Shown here: one piece after another, positions 1 to 12,459 of the stretch | Numbering within the stretch: position 1 is the first letter of the stretch | Layout of the letters: every line of letters begins with the position of its first letter | NCBI RefSeq assembly: GCF_041381155.1 | Contig: NC_091147.1 | Location: 36,670,553 to 36,734,552 of the forward strand | Source: Argopecten irradians | Lineage: Eukaryota > Mollusca > Bivalvia > Pectinida > Pectinidae | Length of the DNA stretch: 64,000 nt | Direction: 5' to 3' | The notes under the pieces: model-generated | Databases searched by the model: none | What the model was told of the DNA's origin: nothing | The model's input: the letters and a program-made list of their open reading frames with translations, nothing else | Position numbers and translations under genes: made by a program

Positions 1-78
1 CTGCATTAACAAACCTGGCAAGTCCTCACATGACCATGGCTGTTAATAGGGCGTTAAACAAATAAATTCAAACCAACC
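1..78 (+). mobile_element. LINE 3' tail fragment
   Basis: CATGACCATGGCTGTTAATA followed by GGGCGTTAAACAAATAAA has the form of molluscan LINE 3' ends. It is cut by the window edge. No coding part is visible. Confidence 0.45.
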
Positions 79-1904
79 CTATGAAGAACTTATCAAACGA
101 ATAAGACGGAAAATTGTTTTTTTATACATCTATTTCAATTAGCATATGATAAAGCTGACCACTATGATTATAACATTAACTTCCTACCTCATCCGGGGCA
201 CTATATACTTTACCCTTTTCGAGGTTAAAGTTCATGTATATGTTTTTGTTAATATACTTTATGAATAAGCATTGTTGTTATACTTAATAGGTAAGCAAGG
301 TAAACTGCACAGTGTTAAAAATAATTTAAATGTTTGTAAGCGCGTGAAATATATCTACGAACTTATTTACGTTCCTTTGACTGTTAATACAACAATGTGT
401 TGTTACTTATTATAGCACAGTGTCTATGACGACATTTTGGTACAGCGACTGTGTCGAGTACATAATATCAAATAAGCTCTAACTGTAAACATCGAAATTT
501 ACGCGAGGGGGGAAAATTCACTAATTAAGCAAAGTCCTTATCGATGCGAAAATATCTACCGCGCGTAAGATTTTGTAAGTATGTAAAATATATTGCTATA
601 AGCCGAATGTTATGTACATCACAAAAATAACACCGATGCGACATGCTTACACCTTGGAATCGCGAAGATAAGCACGTTATACCAATAATAACATATATGT
701 TATACTAAAATGTGAATGTATTTTAAATGATCTCATAATAAAATAAATATATTTTTCAATGTTTTTGTGTATTTTTTCCTATCCATTATATTTACAGACA
801 GGACATTGAATTACCCTGTCATCTCAACATTATCTTCTTTCACCAATCATTCAAAGAAAGGGCTTTAAATTGCGGACTTCATCAAAGGACATAATTGGCA
901 CAAGATTATTTTTGCAATCTGACATTTAATAATAACAAGCCTTTCAGATGTATATAAATCAAGGACGGTACGTCTAGGCTTTCAAGTTAATTCATATGAC
1001 CTAGAAATGTGAAGGATTTCTTTATCCCATCTTAGAACCACAGGATGTCTAGTGGTGTCAGCTGTTTTTATATTGAAAAGTCTGTCGTTATATATAACAA
1101 ACGAACATTTTAGCATTTGCTCCAATAACCTCGCCCTCAGAATGGTCTTGTATAAATATTATTATGCTGTTATACATTTGCGTCGTCGAGAAGTCTAGCT
1201 GAAAACAAAACAAGTTTAAATATATGATATCTTTGTCCTTAATAAAACATAGATATATAAGCGCACGTTGAAAACTAAGGGTATGAAAAGCTCAGTGCAT
1301 ATTCGACTTGCGTTATAAATCACTGATATGAAGCAATGTTAGATAACATAAACGAACAAGTATACTATATAAACCGGGATCGGCTTACGATAACTGCAGT
1401 TACCCTTCACTTACCCTAATTCGGTTGCTCATGTGAAGGATGCATCAAATAAAACGGAGAATGTTTTATTACACTTAAATCAATTAACCTAATATAATGC
1501 CAACAATTATTTGCAAAACAATAACAGAGATGACCTTATTCATCAGATGTCATTGATAATGTGATAGTAGCATTGTTTATAAATAATTCGGCTCACATGT
1601 GTTTACAGTGTTATTATTGTGTTTAAGATAAGTAGTAATGATTAGATACTCATATGATATTGATAGTTCAATGATAATACTGAGAGTTTATATCCCAGAT
1701 GTTTGTAAGTCAGAAATGGTGTCATCAGCCAATTTCTGTGAGAGCCAACCTGTAATTGATTAAATTACATTCTGTACATAAACTTGTCCATTACATTTTT
1801 AGCGAGATACACATTTACGCATTTCACAAGAAGAAAGCGCGCACTTGTGTACAGATGTTACGCGAATAATTCTTAATCAGGAAGGGTCCTTGATCACGCA
1901 CGAA
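79..1904. other. No gene seen
   Basis: AT-rich, stops dense in all frames, no recognisable element. Confidence 0.5.
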
Positions 1905-2140
1905 ATGATGTAATGTAAACCAATTTCTTACGCGTGCGATTTACTTTTGCGAATTTCGCGATCTAAGTAAATTCGCGAAAGTTTATATCCGCAGGTCATC
2001 ATTTACATCATATGCATTGATAGTAGTTTCCATTCAATTTTTCAATTCGCGAATTTATATCTTCCCTAACGGGTTTGTTGCGAAAATCGCGAAATTAGAT
2101 AGCCGCGAAAGAAAGTTGGTTTACATTATTCGCAAAAGTG
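1905..2140. repeat. MITE-like element with imperfect terminal inverted repeats
   Basis: AATGTAAACCAATTTCTT near 1913 is mirrored by AAGAAAGTTGGTTTACATT ending near 2128. The interior is rich in TTCGCGAA-type words (GCGAATTTCGCG, AATTCGCGAA), giving local palindromes. Confidence 0.45.
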
Positions 2141-2294
2141 TTGAAAATAATAAAGTATATTTAATTTAACTGTATATAATATGTTTTCGTTTTCGTTTTA
2201 TAATATCCATAGAAATGAAAATAACATTTATCGAATATAATCACAAATATCTAATATTGAATAATCAATTTATTTGATAATACTTTTTAAATTT

Positions 2295-2385
2295 TTAAAG
2301 ACAACTTAAAGTTTGGTCATAAATGACCTCAGCTGTCGATGGGCCGTAAAACTAAAAAAACAAACAAACTAACAATCTTGATAAG
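2295..2385 (+). mobile_element. LINE 3' tail fragment
   Basis: TCATAAATGACCTCAGCTGT then CGATGGGCCGTAAAACTAAA and an A/C-rich tail. Same tail type as at about 35200-35250. It appears to be a short 5'-truncated insertion. Confidence 0.5.
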
Positions 2386-3554
2386 ACAGATATTCCGTCT
2401 TTGCATAAAACAGAGCTAGAATCACATGTATCTAGCTTCCTCGCGATATGTATTTATTGTGACGGCATTACTTTGTGAGCGAAACTCGTTTTCTCTTAAC
2501 ATATCGCTCGCAAATAAATATTATCACAATCAATACCTTCAGACTAGCGCAGATAACTTTGTTATATGCAAATACAGAATAGAATTTAGATCACAGAGAA
2601 CACTTGCTTTGACCGATAACAACATACTTTACACAAACAATACGTATTTAATGCTACCAACAAGGTTTGAGTTACCTATGGATTTGTCAAGGAATGTAGA
2701 TGTATCGATTTATTATTAAAGAAACTGTTCTTTAAAAAGTTAAAAATTGAATTAGGTACATGTAGTAGATAAGAGTTGGTTTGTAATTTAGGTATTTTAG
2801 TATTGCATGACAATGTAACGAATTTGAATAGGCTTTGCCTGTTATCCAATCCAATAGCTAATACAATGTACTTTATTATATTTATGATCCATATTATAAT
2901 TATGTTTATATTTATTGTATTACCAATAAAATATTTTGAAATGAAATAACAATGTAAAGTTTGAAGAAATGTTCCAATAAAATATATTTGATATTCGAAG
3001 CTGACACCTATGCTATCTAGCTTATATATCATTTAAAGATAAAATATATTAATCAACACAGTGAAAACTAGCCTGTAATAGTAACCGTCACAAAATCATT
3101 AACTGAATAAATCAATTGTCTAAAGTCGCCGATAGTATCCAATATTTCCAAAGGCAAATTTAACAATCAAAATATAACTAGAATAAGTTTATAATGTGAC
3201 TGTTTGGAGTACTCTGTACGATGTCAGGTCAGTAGGGACATATTTCAGTTAGATAGCACTATAAAATAGCCATGAGTTTCACTATCACAAGGAGACACAA
3301 CGAAATGCAGTTTCCCACATCGTCATGTATTTGCCGCACATAGCACAGTGCATAGAGGACGGGTGTGCCTTAGTTAAAATTGTTAGACTGTTCTTTTGAC
3401 TTCGATTTAAACATATTTTATTGTGTAATTGTCTATAAAATTCGATTGGGCACAGGTTTTCCAACGTATATGAAGTCCTCTCTCTACAGAATTATGATTA
3501 ATTATATGACAAAGGACACAAAAATGGCAAAAATATACATATTTACAAGATTTT

Positions 3555-3585
<31 letters not shown>

Positions 3586-4079
3586 CAGAGAGAGAGAGAT
3601 TATTTGTAAATGTAATGTGTTATCATCGCCATGAAATCATATCATAGTGCCATTAACAGCAGTATACCCCAGACCCTTTACCATACAGGGATACAAACAA
3701 AAAAACTACAGCTGAATTTAGATATACTTATTTTCTCCTCATCCAAAGAAAAATGAAAAATGTCACATAAAACATTAACATATCTCAAATTACTATCTTT
3801 CGTGAAGTTTCTCACAGGAAAGGCTATTTATTTTTTTTTATTAAAAGGCAGCAATTCTGACATTTTTTCAGTCTCCATTGGAAGGTCGTTGAAAACAATT
3901 CTGACAGTATTTTACAAAAAAAAACTTATCTCATTTTGAATGTATACTTATAAGTACTTAAAATAAAAAATATCAACACGCCATTCCTTGTCGCTAACGT
4001 TTTCAGGCCTTTCAAGCTGTACCTATAAGTATATACGTATTTCAACAGATGACAATGGAAGACAATTTCGACAAATCAT
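2386..4079. other. No gene seen
   Basis: AT-rich sequence with only the GA microsatellite. AATAAAATATTTTGAAATGA near 2926 looks like a retroposon tail but lacks other support. Confidence 0.4.
3555..3600. repeat. (GA)n microsatellite
   Basis: Interrupted GAGAGA run. It produces an artefactual Arg/Glu repeat in translation. Confidence 0.9.
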
Positions 4080-4480
4080 ATTAAAGGCCCACTACCTTTC
4101 CGGAGCAAAACATAAAAGTTTCTTGAAAACATTAATAACATCAGAAACTATATACCGATTGTCTAAGACGAAGTTTGAACATCAAACATATGCACGATTT
4201 CTTGCGTAAATGAATGATAACAGTGGAGAGTAATTTCGCTGTTTTGCCGTCTGACGCAATGATACTCAACAACCACGTGGTATTAAGGACAACGACGAGA
4301 AACATAAGACGACCCGCGTTATGAAAATTAATATTTTAATTGATTTTTATCAAATGGTTCAAAAGGTGATGATACGTGTAGTATTAACGATATGTTAATA
4401 ACTTTTGCGACTCTACAAAATTATCGATCTCGTTTTACATTACCATTTTAAAATTTAAACGCCGGTGGGCCTTTAAACCC
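4080..4480. mobile_element. TTAA-flanked MITE, copy 1
   Basis: Begins TTAAAGGCCCACTACCTTTC and ends GGTGGGCCTTTAA, giving short terminal inverted repeats bounded by TTAA. It is about 85% similar by eye to 32209-32613 across ~400 bp. No coding capacity. The TTAA boundary suggests piggyBac-type mobilisation, which is an inference. Confidence 0.65.
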
Positions 4481-4889
4481 AATGTGTGCAGTACTAGGTA
4501 AATATTACACGATCTCTCCGTCGTGTCGATTCCTGGGACATGCATTATCAGGGTTTATTTTTCTTCTTCTTTACAAGTGCTAACGACGACTGAAATATGA
4601 TCAGTACTCCAGGAGAATACCTTTATATGAATAGTCATAATAAGGATAATTAACAGCCGGGCCATGTAAGGACGGTCTCCAATACATACATGCTGTGTGT
4701 TGCGTGTCATTATCTTTTCGTTATTGGCTTAAAGTGTTCCATACATATGTCAACTACTAGTATTTCGTGCATATTATGAGAATTGATATGTTTAATGATA
4801 AAATGTACATCTGAAAATATCTTTTATAAGTCAGATACGTGGGATTTCAATTCCTAGTTATTAGTCAAGAAATCCAAATCACAATATTT

Positions 4890-5387
4890 CCATTCAACAT
4901 TCAGTTTCCCGTTTAATCTATGTTAAACCAGATGGGCAATATCTGGCTATGAACTCCAATCTGGTCAAGCGTATGAATATTTGACGTTTCCGCCGCGTCA
5001 CTGACAATGTATACACTGTATACTTACGCCTATACATAACGGTCAAATATTTTTAAAAGTGGTTTTACAGTTGTGCGGTCTATGAAATCTAACGGTATTA
5101 TCGTGTTGACAAAATAGCATGTATTAAAGAATACTATCGCTTAAATTTCATTTGTTCGCTTGTTTCAAACCGTTTTGTGTTGAACTATATTCAGAAGCTG
5201 ATGCTATGGCTGTTCCGTTTATTGAACTTGGTGACGTCAACACTAGCGCAAGCAGGAAATTCAAAAAATATACATGTATAGTTTTGAATTTGAATGATCG
5301 TAATGGGCGCCATTCTATTTATCTTCCTTCCGGATGGGCTTCATATCAACTGTATGTCCAATCTGGTAACAGTTTATTGCTTAAATA
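4890..5387 (+). mobile_element. Foldback-type element, copy 1 (one arm only)
   Basis: Starts CATTCAGTTTCCCGTTTAAT and ends TAACAGTTTATTGCTTAAAT. It matches copy 2 (7628-8217) closely but has only the right-hand arm (5307-5385) of the terminal palindrome. Coding potential is not credible; translations are shared repeat sequence. Confidence 0.75.
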
Positions 5388-7553
5388 AAGTGAAAGGATT
5401 TTTTTTAACTTTTCATTAAGAAACCGTATGCAAATCTGTGTCCATTTATCTAGACATTAATTGATTTATCATAACATAACGTTCACATAATATATTATAT
5501 ATGCTTCGATTTTCCACCATTGTCATTAGCTTATACACTGCCACGTGGAGGGTGATATTTAGCATATTGACTCGATGTTTCCATTTTTAGGAACACCGAG
5601 TTAATATCCCCTATTGTGACGTCACTTCCAAGTCGATATTGCGATTATGACGTCACATTACCATGAAGTCTAGTTCTTCGGGAAGATGTGGTCGAGCCAT
5701 TCTCCTTGCATTTCTATATTACTGATCACGAAGCAAACATTTGAAATAATTATCATATCTAATATAAAAAATAAGGACAGGGCCTTTGACTCGACTACGC
5801 CCACTGTCATTATTAAATTCTTCATCTACCTTCAATATCACATCTGAAAATGTCCTCAACCTAACCTTATGCAGACCAAAAAAGTGGATTATCTATATTT
5901 AAGCATTGTATTTTTACCTTAATCAGTGTATGGAAGAAATTTTGTTTGCAAACTGTGTGAATCGGTGTCGCGGATTCTTACAGAAGTTTGCAAAAAATTA
6001 TTTCGTAACCCGATGAAATTGGAAAAAATAGTGACATCAATGATTATACATGTGTTTAATGTTCCAGACTTCTTGTTAGAATATGATAAAAAATACGTTT
6101 ACACGGGCGATTCCATTGATTTTCCAAGGGATTTTTATCAAATCAATACGCAACGTCAATATTTGTAATGAGACGTCACGATTACGTCGGGTTTTCGCGT
6201 CATTCTCGTATTTAAAAAAAAAATCATTGTAGTATGAAAAAAATGGCAAATCAGAAAGTAAGATTTAGCATGAAAACAAAGGAAAATAAATAGTATTTTT
6301 TGTAGACTATACCGTTGGATTATCCCATAATATGGCTTTGTGAAACTATCTTCAACGTCGTAACAAGATGTAAACCAAAACAAAAAGTATGGAATATCCC
6401 ATAATATGACCTTAATCTATATTAAGACTATTAATCATAACCATATTTACATAATTATGTAGCTACTGTATATATATATATATAGGTCGTTGTTTCGGAA
6501 GACTACTGTGGTTATATGACACAGTTCAACATGGATAAGATACATTATCGTTTGTAATATATTATCAGAGTACACAACTGTATCTAGATAGGGAAAACCT
6601 GCAACATCACTTATTATCGTCAGGGGACGGGGTTTTCCCAGAAAATGATGCGGATTTAAATCTAGGAATGAACATCTCTTGGTTTTTTTCTATGTTATGT
6701 GTAAAAACATGCTTTTAGATTTTACATTATAATGGTCACTATCTTTTAACGGGGTATGTTTTGTGCCCCGCAGAGATACGGGGTGTTTTTTTATTTCTTT
6801 TTTCTTAGGGCGGGGAAGGGGGGTATGAATTATTTGTTAAAATTATTGCCAACCTCGAATAGTTAAAAGCTAATAGTAATAACTACTGTGATTTACTGCA
6901 CTAGTGATATTACCTCAACGCTCAAGAATACCATAACAAAAAAGGAAAATCATTTCGTTTAGCGAGAAGACTAATATAAGCAATATCTGCTATCTAATTC
7001 CATTGACTTTCATTAGTGTTTGAAAGTAAAATTGAATATTTAGAAAAAAATAGAAACGTTAGATATGTCGGTTGTGAACGATGATTCAGAGCAGATATCT
7101 GGAAGCCCATTTTTAATTAAAATGAATATATTAACCGTGATGTAAATTTAAAGTGGCTTATGTCATCAACATCACATTTCAAGACTGGCAAGCAATATTA
7201 AACGGAATCCGGTTACTTTCATGAGAGCTGTATAAATAACACCCAGTAACTAGCTTTATTGAGGGTACTTTTGTTCGCATATGGCCTACAGGTATGCATA
7301 GACATACCCTTGGGTGCATTCTATTTCTACTCGGCTACCTACGCTTTGTCATAACACATGGAAAACTGCCTTTTAGGTTATATAAATAACCACCTGTACT
7401 TAAGTTTCCTTACTCTAACAATTTATTTGAAAGAAAATGTCACAACACATACACAGCCTTGTCATACAATACACTAGTGTAATATAGGTGACTACGGCAT
7501 GAATCTCCGGCCATAACCAGTGGTAATTACAGTTAACCATGTCTTAGCGACCA
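5388..7553. other. No gene seen
   Basis: Short frames such as 5926-6168 show no family features. A (TA)n run lies near 6470. Confidence 0.45.
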
Positions 7554-7612
7554 CCCCTGTATAACACCATATGTTTATTAAGACCACTTTCGTATGGTCA
7601 CAATTGATCGTT
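7554..7612. repeat. 60-bp segment, inverted relative to 9434-9494
   Basis: AACACCATATGTTTATTAAG through CACAATTGATCGTTTATAAC reappears as reverse complement at 9434-9494. Relative to element orientation it lies upstream of copy 2 but downstream of copy 3. Confidence 0.7.
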
Positions 7613-7627
7613 TATAACACAATAATT

Positions 7628-8217
7628 CCATTCTACTTTCAGTTTCCCGTTTAATCTATGTTAAACCAGATGGGCAATATCAGACTATAAACTCCAATCT
7701 GGTCAAGCGTATAAATATTTAACGTTTCCGCCGCGTCACTGACAATGTATACAATATATGCTTACGCCTATACATAACCGTCAAATACTTTTAAAAGTGG
7801 TTTTAAAGTTGTGCGGTCTATAAAATCTAATAGTATTATCGTGTTGACAAAATAGAGTGTATTAAAAAATATCATCGCATAATTTTCATTTATTCGGTTT
7901 GTTTCAAACTGTTTTATGTTGAATTATATTCAGAAGCTGATGCTATGGCTGTTCCGTTTATTTAACTTGGTGACGTCAACACTAGCGCAAGCGGGAAACT
8001 CAAAGGATATACGTGTATAGTTTTGAATTTAAATGATCGTAATGGAAATATAAGTAATAAACTGTTACCAGATTGGACATACAGTTGATATGAAGCCCAT
8101 CCGTCCGAAAGATAAATATTCATGGCGCCCTAACGGGCGCCATTCTATTTATCTTCCTTCCGGATGGGGTTCATATCAACTGTATGTCCAATCTGGTAAC
8201 AGTTTATTGCTTAAATA
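7628..8217 (+). mobile_element. Foldback-type element, copy 2 (both arms)
   Basis: Same ~410 bp body as copies 1 and 3, followed by a long palindrome (about 8046-8216) with arms of ~75-80 bp and centre GGCGCCC-TAAC-GGGCGCC (8124-8141). It appears to be the most complete of the three copies. Confidence 0.78.
8046..8216. repeat. Long inverted repeat (palindrome) at the end of foldback copy 2
   Basis: Left arm contains TAATAAACTGTTACCAGATT; the right arm contains its complement AATCTGGTAACAGTTTATT. The arms meet at GGCGCC/TAAC/GGCGCC. A few mismatches near the centre. Confidence 0.85.
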
Positions 8218-8934
8218 CGTTCATCGCATACTGTTTGTGTTTGGTACTACATATACGAAAATAATAGGAAAATTGATAGTCGTGGTGTAATTATATTCTA
8301 TTGTTAACTTTAATAACCCTGTAGGAGTTTGTTTATGTTATGTTATGTCTTATAAACGAAACGCAATAATGTACCTTTAAATTACTTTCATTTCAATTGA
8401 ATGTTTTTCAATTTTCAATGTTAGCGTTAAGTATAGTTTTTTAAAGCCTTTTTAGCGCAAACTAATCAATGATATATTCACATATTACTAAAGGTAGTTC
8501 TAAAGGTTTACGTGCAAAGCTTTAAGGATATTTTTGTCAGCTTTTTAACTGGTATGTCTGATCTACGTATATTCGTTATCACCATTTCAATGTGTAACAC
8601 AAAATTTATATTGTTTATAAACATACATTCAAATTGCATAAAAAACCAACCATTTACTGATAACCTTCAAACATAAAAAACATCAATGACAAATACTGTT
8701 TCAAAATACTGATTACAGCAACGTGGATATCTAATTTTTAAAAAGTTTATCTCTGTCATACATCATTTTAAAACTACTTTTATCTATACTGATTGCTTCA
8801 GATCTTGATACGATCTGTAATTGATTTTGTGTGGTTTGATTCGTGTGGCGAGATATGGGTGAGTTTTGGGAGCCTACGGTACGTTTGTGTTGTGTCTCCG
8901 TGTGACAGTGGGAACTCTTGTCCATTTTTTCGTG

Positions 8935-9035
8935 CAACCTCACAGCTCCCTGCTAACAAAGACACCAGCCAGTCAGTGTACTACAACCGGCAGCATTATA
9001 ATGACAACGGACAAACCGGTCGTCCCTTTTCCATT
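8935..9035. repeat. Dispersed repeat fragment (CAAACCAGTCGTCCC family), copy 2
   Basis: CTGCTAACAAAGACACCAGC, then AATGACAACGGACAAACCGG TCGTCCC. The reading frames over it on both strands are best explained by the repeat. Confidence 0.45.
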
Positions 9036-9433
9036 AATGAGATGGATATATGCAATAAAACAAGAACAAATTAAAGACAATTGATAGTCTAATATAATGT
9101 CATGTCGAGCACGAATACAATATTGACCGATGAGATTATTATCCAAATACAATCTAATTAAAATCGATGTTCATTATCTACTCCGTAAACGCCATATGAA
9201 CATCGATGTTGATATGGAGTTCACGGTGTAATGAGGATCGAATTTCAATTCAATTGGATCCCGATACCATATCTAATAACCCCACCTTCATTGTGATTTC
9301 TTTTTGTTGTCCATCTGAATATGAATCTATAAACTTATGATAAACAGTCAAGTCTGTATATAGACCACCAATAACGATAAGGAAAAGGCGATCAATATAT
9401 ATAGCCATGTGATCTTTATACACGGGTCATAAT

Positions 9434-9494
9434 GTGTTATAAACGATCAATTGTGACCATACGAAAGTGGTCTTATAAACATATGGTGTTACAC
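9434..9494. repeat. Inverted partner of 7554-7612
   Basis: GTTATAAACGATCAATTGTG through CATATGGTGTTACACAG. It directly abuts foldback copy 3. Confidence 0.7.
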
Positions 9495-9497
9495 AGG

Positions 9498-9996
9498 GGC
9501 CATTCTATTTATCTTCCTTCCGGATGGGCTTCATATCAACTGTATGCACAATCTGGTAACAGTTTATTACTTATATTTCCATTACGATCATTCAAATTCA
9601 AAACAATGCACGTATATCCTTTGAATTTCCCGCTTGCGCTAGTGTTGACGTCACCAAGTTTAATAATCGGAACAGCCATAGCATCAGATTCTGAATATAG
9701 TTCAACACAAAACGTTTCAAAACAAGCGAGCAAATGAAAATTATGCGATGATTTTTTAATACATGCTATTTTGTCAACACGATAATACTATTAGATTTCA
9801 TAGACCGCACAATTTTAAAACCACTTTTTAAATTATTTGACCGTTATGTAAAGGCGTAAGTATACACTGCATACATTGTCAGTGACGCGGCGGAAACGTT
9901 AAATATTGATACGCTTGACCAGATTGGAGTTCATAGCGTGATATTGCCCATCTGGTTTAACATAGATCAAACGGGAAACTGAAAGTAGAATGGAAA
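9498..9996 (-). mobile_element. Foldback-type element, copy 3 (inverted, one arm only)
   Basis: Reverse-complement copy of the same element. Read on the minus strand, the body is followed by only the left-hand palindrome arm and stops at the centre (GGCC, 9498). It is the mirror image of the deletion in copy 1. Confidence 0.75.
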
Positions 9997-10184
9997 TATA
10001 CTTATGTATAGTGATGTGGATATTGCATGGCGTTCCACCATGATATTGTAGCCCTGACCTTTAGTCGGCATTCATCAGGCCGTAAATACCAGTTGGTATA
10101 TGTCTTCGTGTACACTGTGTCTTAATTATTAATTTTAAGGCCATGCAATGACAGGGTTTTTTTTCGTTTAAATTTATAAATTGT

Positions 10185-10430
10185 AAATATTAAATATCAA
10201 AGAAACACAATTTAACAAAGCATAACAATTTATTGAATCGTGCCCTATCCGGGCCTCGAACTCACGATCTACGACACCCAATCGCCTAGCCAAACATACT
10301 TGCGCCTTCTACCACTGCGCCACATCCACATCCCCCAAAAAAGGGTGTTTCTATGACGAAGTGACGAGTCAATAAAGTGTCATGCTTTGTTAAATTGTGT
10401 TTATTTGATATTTAATATTTATTAAACACA
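10185..10430 (-). mobile_element. Palindromic element containing a tRNA-like (SINE head) core
   Basis: Arms of ~45 bp (10185-10226 and 10381-10430; AACACAATTTAACAAAGCAT and its complement). Between them the minus strand reads GGATGTGGCGCAGTGGTAGA then GTGAGTTCGAGGCCCGG, which match pol III A- and B-box spacing in a tRNA-like head (about 10331 to 10245). The stems do not fold as a good tRNA, so it is SINE-like or a tRNA relic. Confidence 0.6.
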
Positions 10431-11117
10431 ATGTATCATATTCACTATGTATTGTTGATCCAAAGATTTAATTTGACAATTTCCACAGTGATCATGTCAG
10501 CATATCGAACCGACTATCACTTGGAAATTGGAAATGATAAAAATCCCCACCTTGCCATTTGAAATATAAATGTTATATGTATTGATCAAGAAACAAGAAA
10601 TGTTTTATTTGATATATTTCTTGTATTGGATTGAGATATGCGTTCCCAACAAACCAAAACAAACACCTTTCAATTTTATGATTATTATAAAATGAATGTT
10701 GCAACTCTGGAAAAAAAAGTGAAAATGATTCTCTACATTTATCTTGCAACAATACCATGAAGTTTTAACTAAATGTGTGTCAGTATTTCGTAAATACCAA
10801 TATTTTGAGATTTCAATACGTGTACTTACGATGCATATGTTCTGATTTACAAAGTCAAATAAAAACATAAATGACTTTTGGCAGTCTTGCTGAAAATCCA
10901 TCTTCGGAAATCCACGAGTCACCGCTCTACGTTTGTGACACAGTTAGACCGGTGACTCGTGGAATTCCGACGATGCTGAAAATCATTATATACGTTTATT
11001 ATGTAGTATAATGAGTACATGAAGACAAACCGATAAGTGAGGCAGAAGTCTACAATTCTATGTTACAATTTAACAGGCTATGTGAAAGATAAAGTGGATT
11101 TTTATATACATTTTCCT

Positions 11118-11873
11118 TGTAAGCATTACGGTAGCTGGGAGCGGACATGAAATAACTAAAAGTTTTCCGTTCCCACGCAATGATATTTCGTTCCCACGCA
11201 AAAATATTTCGTTCCCACGCAATAACATTTCGTTCGCACGCAATAATATTTCATTCCCAAGCAATAATATTTCGTTCGCACGCAATAATATTTCGTTCGC
11301 ACGCATTAATATTTCGTTCCCAGGCAATAATATTTCGTTCGCACGCAACAATATTTCGTTAGCACGAAACAATATTTCGTTCCCAAGCAATAATATTTCG
11401 TTCCCGCGCAATATTTCGTTTGCATGCAATAATATTTCGTTCCCACGCAATAATATTTCGTTCCCATGCAATAATATTTCGTTCGCACGCAATAATATTT
11501 TGTTCCCACGCAATAATATTTCGTTCCCAAGCAATAATATTTCGTTTCCACGCAATAATATTTCGTTCCCACTCAAAAGTATTTCGTTCCCACGCAATAA
11601 TATTTCGTTCGCACGCAACGATATTTTGTTAGCTCGCAATAATATTTCGTTCCCAAGAAATAATATTTCGTTCCCACGCAATATTTCGTTTGCATGCAAT
11701 AATATTTCGTTCCCACGCAATAATATTTCGTTCCCATGCAATAATATTTCGTTCCCACGCAATATTATTCCGTTCCGTTCGAACGCAATAGTATTCCGTT
11801 AGAACGCAATAATATTTCGTTCGAACGCAATAACATCGCTTCCAGCCACCGTAAAGCATTCCTAAAACGCCAT
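11118..11873. repeat. 21-bp minisatellite between inverted flanks
   Basis: About 32 tandem copies of AATAATATTTCGTTCCCACG (plus C) run from 11165 to 11835. Variation is mainly CCCACGC/CGCACGC/CCCAAGC. The flanks are imperfect inverted repeats: AAGCATTACGGTAGCTGGGA (11118) and CTTCCAGCCACCGTAAAGCA (11849). Because the unit is a multiple of three, every frame is open (for example RGNEILL on the minus strand), but this is not a gene. Confidence 0.92.
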
Positions 11874-11879
11874 TTCTGT

Positions 11880-12058
11880 TTAACAAATTACGTTGTATAA
11901 ATCTTTGGTAAAACTATGGTGTGATTTATGTAGAGTAATATGGTTGTTGGAGTAGCTCCCCTTCTATCAGAAAATTACATTGCGTAAATTTTTGGTGTAA
12001 CTACGGTGAGATTTATGTAGAGTAATATAGTGTAGTTGGAGAAGTCCCCTTCTATCAA
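11880..12058. repeat. Two tandem ~88-bp units
   Basis: Each unit contains GATTTATGTAGAGTAATAT and CCCCTTCTATCA. They are direct repeats with scattered substitutions, next to the 21-bp array. Confidence 0.75.
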
Positions 12059-12299
12059 CTGGCAATCTCTCTCTATCTTACAATATCTGACAACGATTTT
12101 CATCAACAGAAGAAAAACGCTTCATAAAGCTCATCCATGTCTGTTTTTGACTTATATATGTCTATTTTAGAGAAGAATGTTGAAAATAAAGTCGGATGAT
12201 TTAAAATGACAGAAAAGTATACATGCCCACATGTGATGATGTCTATGTAATGGTGAAGTAGGAAATCGATATTTGCGGGGTGACATGGTGTCGTGGTTA

Positions 12300-12455
12300 A
12301 GAAAATCCCATAATGGACGGCGTATCCCCTGAGAAGGCCGCTGTATCCCTTAATATAGACGGTAAATCCCCTAAGATGGACGATGTATCCACCAAGATGA
12401 ACGATGTATCCCCTAATGTAGACGGTATCCCCTTAATTGAATGTGTATCCCCACC
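12300..12455. repeat. Degenerate ~26-bp tandem repeat
   Basis: Units of the form AAGATGGACGATGTATCCCC occur about five to six times with variable spacing. Confidence 0.6.
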
Positions 12456-12459
12456 TCCA

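Noticed and set aside
5152..5388. Short frame shared by the copies at 5.2, 8.1 and 9.5 kb
   Set aside because: Shared because it lies in the foldback element; frames are interrupted differently in each copy and no domain is visible.
11070..11762. 230-codon minus-strand frame of RGNEILL repeats
   Set aside because: It is the translation of a 21-bp minisatellite; overlapping frames on both strands are equally open, there are no splice or start signals, and no globular flank.
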